Source of the DNA: Nageia nagi
Taxonomy: Eukaryota; Pinophyta
DNA length: 64,000 nucleotides
Reading direction: 5' to 3'
NCBI GenBank assembly: GCA_050084985.1
Contig: JBITNC010000001.1
Span: 1,364,001-1,428,000, forward strand
Position numbers and translations under genes: made by a program. A model generated the notes under the pieces. That model was not told the origin of the DNA and searched no databases. It saw only the letters and a list, made by a program, of their open reading frames with translations. Of this stretch, positions 62,155 to 64,000 are shown piece after piece. The number at the start of each line of letters is the position of its first letter. Position 1 is the stretch's first letter.

Positions 62155-62785
62155 ACTCCCCCTTAATGCAATATTGGGATAGAGCGTAGAAGAGAGAAGA
62201 GAGAGAGTAAGAGAGAGTTCTCCTCCATAGAGATACAAGTGGAGATGAGAACTTTTACATATTTTTGAGAACTAGTATGAGACTCACTACATTACCATTT
62301 GACAAAAATGGTTTACAATACAATCATTAACCACAACTAGTTTCACTGTACATAGTAGTCGATCAACTTTAAGCTGACATGTGAGTCTCCATGAGCTTGC
62401 TTTCACAAGGTGAGTAACCTGCATTTCTAAAGAAGATCCTGCATGCTACAAGCAACTCATGAACAAAATCAGTTAGATGCATCATATATTCAAATAAGAG
62501 AATTAAATAATGCCATCTTATAAATAACTGATCAATGGTGCACTATAAGCCATCACGGAGATGCCAAGCCATTACTCATAGTCACCTGTTGTATATAGAC
62601 ATGTGTTGATTGAAGGAGAAACTCCAAAAGCCAAATATTGTATTAACTTGGTCTCATATAAATACATTCATACTCACACACCTAAAACTATTAATGATCA
62701 CTAATTACCTTAATCCCTAAGGATTAGGTTTTCAACATTCCCTCCTTTAATCCGCAAGGGATTAAGAATACAAATATGCCTTTAG
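62155..62785 (-). other. S3 3' untranslated region
   Basis: The minus strand matches the C1/C2 3' spacer, with ggcttggcatc and gtgatggcttatagtgcacc phrases. The match fades near 62700, before any RNase H, so the element is truncated. A short inverted pair (taatccctaaggatta at about 62710-62726) lies here. Confidence 0.65.
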
Positions 62786-62819
62786 GTGTGTAGCCTTTTA
62801 TGGAGCTGGAGCTTTTTCA

Positions 62820-62985
62820 GGAGGCTTTTCTGGAGCTCATTTCTGGAGCTCGACACTTTCTGGAGCTCATTTCTAGAGCTCATATCTGGAGCTCATCTTT
62901 GGAGCTCATCTCTGGAGCTCATCTCTAGAGCTCATCTCTGGAGCTCGTATCTGGAGCTCATCTCTGGAGCTCGTCTGCGCTCATC
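62820..62985 (+). repeat. 15-bp GAGCTC tandem array
   Basis: Eleven units of the form tctggagctcatctc, each with the palindrome GAGCTC or a close variant, run from about 62828 to 62985. Open frames across it (Leu-Glu-Leu-Ile-Ser type repeats) are a consequence of the repeat. The array marks the switch from AT-rich to GC-rich DNA. Confidence 0.9.
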
Positions 62986-63300
62986 TGGCGTTCGTCTGGA
63001 GCTAGTCTGTCTGGTCTTTGCACCATGTAATGCTCCACATCACCCAACTTGTCTGGCACACGTCAGGGGTTCGTCAGGCGCTCGTCTGGCACTCGTCAGG
63101 CGTTCATCAATTACGCTGAACCCAACAGTAGCGTTACGGTGTCAGGACGGTTCCCAACTACCATGTCTGGCGCTCTGTTCTGGACCGGACCCCACTGTCA
63201 TCCCCACCGTTATCCTCCTCAAACAGCGGCAAGGGCTTCATTGATCCCATGTGGCATTCTTCCTCGCTCCACGTTATCGGCAGACTTTCTGGCCATGGCA
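62986..63300. other. GC-rich stretch without recognised gene
   Basis: It has repeated ctggcg(c/t)tcgtc(a/t)gg phrases up to 63110, then text that may be decayed 3' sequence of the kelch gene. No clear domain on either strand. Confidence 0.4.
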
Positions 63301-63999
63301 ACCCCGAGGCAGAACGAGATCGCCACGTCTAGGGACGGGATCGGAAACCATCTATTTCTCCGGGGGTCAAAGCACTCCCCGCCGCACGACCGTGGCTATT
63401 TTTCGTCGCCACCGCCGACGACGTAAAGGAGGTCACCAACAACGCCGCTCACGAAATGAGCGCGGGGCGACTGCATCGGTGGTCCCCGAAACCACCGGTT
63501 TTCCATCGGGTCGAAGACGGCGATGTCGTCCAGGGGACAATCCCTCCAACTCGAACTGTAACCCCGGCGACCACCTCCATTTCTGCCTGTCACACTTCCC
63601 CTTTTTCCTCCGCCCAAGACGATGAGCACTCCCAGGTCGGTCGCTGTCGAGACTCGCTTTCTCAAAACACTCGGAAAGGCTCATTCTATCATCATCATCC
63701 CTGGAGAAATCCATGCTCTTGCAGTCCACGGTTCGATCCCTGGCCACTAAATTGTTGTTGTTTTTCTTCAAATCCACAATTTCAGACGACGTTCTCTCTT
63801 CCTGCGTGTCGGTCATCGTGTCCATGTCGTAATGCAAACCTTTAGGAGAAGCAGTGTTGCTTGACATGAAAATCACGTTTTCCTCTGTTGGCGAGTTGCT
63901 CACGAATGTCTCCGATGACTGCATAGTCCCCACACTCCGTTGATCTCCATCAATACTACGTTTCAGATCTCCGTCTATAATAGTCTTAAAATCTAGGTC
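63301..63999 (-). pseudogene. Kelch-repeat protein gene, broken, 5' end outside window
   Basis: The minus-strand frame is open from the window edge (63999). It gives a long acidic, Ser/Thr-rich segment (for example TDTQEERTSSEIVDLKKNN) ending MSLSECFEKASLDSDRPG. Near 63628-63635 the reading must shift by one base into LIVLGGGKRG, beginning the kelch part. A kelch blade follows: DDIAVFDPMENRWFRGPP then HFVSGVVGDLLYVVGG, with the diagnostic GG and spaced W. A single TAG at 63398-63396 interrupts it. In the same frame ECFDPRRNRWFPIPSLDVA continues the next blade (63378-63320), after which similarity is lost. Kelch propellers bind proteins, in plants often F-box or BTB adaptors; no F-box or BTB domain is seen here. 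A pseudogene is likely; the frameshift and stop should be confirmed. Confidence 0.72.
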
Positions 64000-64000
64000 G

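Noticed and set aside
62786-63244. 152-codon plus-strand open frame with Leu-Glu-Leu repeats
   Set aside because: It is a translation of the 15-bp array, with no start context or domain.
63049-63845. Several overlapping plus-strand open frames
   Set aside because: They are shadows of GC-rich minus-strand kelch sequence; peptide composition is Arg/Pro/Ser-rich and not domain-like.

Overview
The window looks like AT-rich nuclear DNA of a seed plant, made almost entirely of LTR retrotransposons at many stages of decay. Its Ty1/Copia and Tat-like Ty3/Gypsy elements are plant types. The low GC, the age of the relics and gag-only Gypsy elements suggest a large, slowly purged genome such as a gymnosperm's; that is inference. 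Only two loci look like host genes: an armadillo-like protein gene on the minus strand at 57.1-56.0 kb, and a broken kelch-repeat gene on the minus strand at the right edge (63.3-64.0 kb). No rRNA gene, intact tRNA gene or CRISPR array was seen.

Layout. 0-2.8 kb: 3' end of a young Sirevirus-like Copia element (C0) with an intact RNase H frame and a 1.9-kb LTR rich in bZIP-type sites. It sits inside the reverse transcriptase of an old Copia element (C1, to 5.5 kb). 5.5-13.7 kb: a second old Copia element (C2), complete in order but full of stops. 13.75-15.34 kb: a solo LTR (S1) with TSD taata. 15.3-22.1 kb: a minus-strand Gypsy element (G3) running from 5' LTR to integrase, its 3' end lost. 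24.6-33.9 kb: a full-length gag-only Gypsy element (G1) with TSD catac, which carries an antisense plant mobile domain (PMD) gene relic and a 189-bp tandem array. 33.9-40.3 kb: old Gypsy and Copia debris with exact-period minisatellites.

40.3-57 kb: two paralogous blocks. Block A (40.26-48.10 kb) and block B (49.27-57 kb) share the same backbone, and B holds the full armadillo-like gene while A keeps only its C-terminal end. A was invaded by a gag-only Gypsy element (G2) holding a third, inverted LTR and a 2.2-kb palindrome. B was invaded by a solo LTR (S2) and at least one other insertion. Each block supplies the empty site of the other's insertion.

57.4-62.8 kb: a Copia element (C3) in plus orientation, cut at the end of its reverse transcriptase by the 3' LTR of a minus-strand Copia element (S3) of the C1/C2 family. 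62.8-64 kb: an abrupt change to GC-rich DNA, with a 15-bp GAGCTC tandem array and then the kelch gene relic.

The most unusual structures are the sense gag plus antisense PMD arrangement in G1, the inverted-LTR palindrome in G2, and the reciprocal empty sites that order the events. All family calls come from reading translated motifs by eye; no search or alignment was run.
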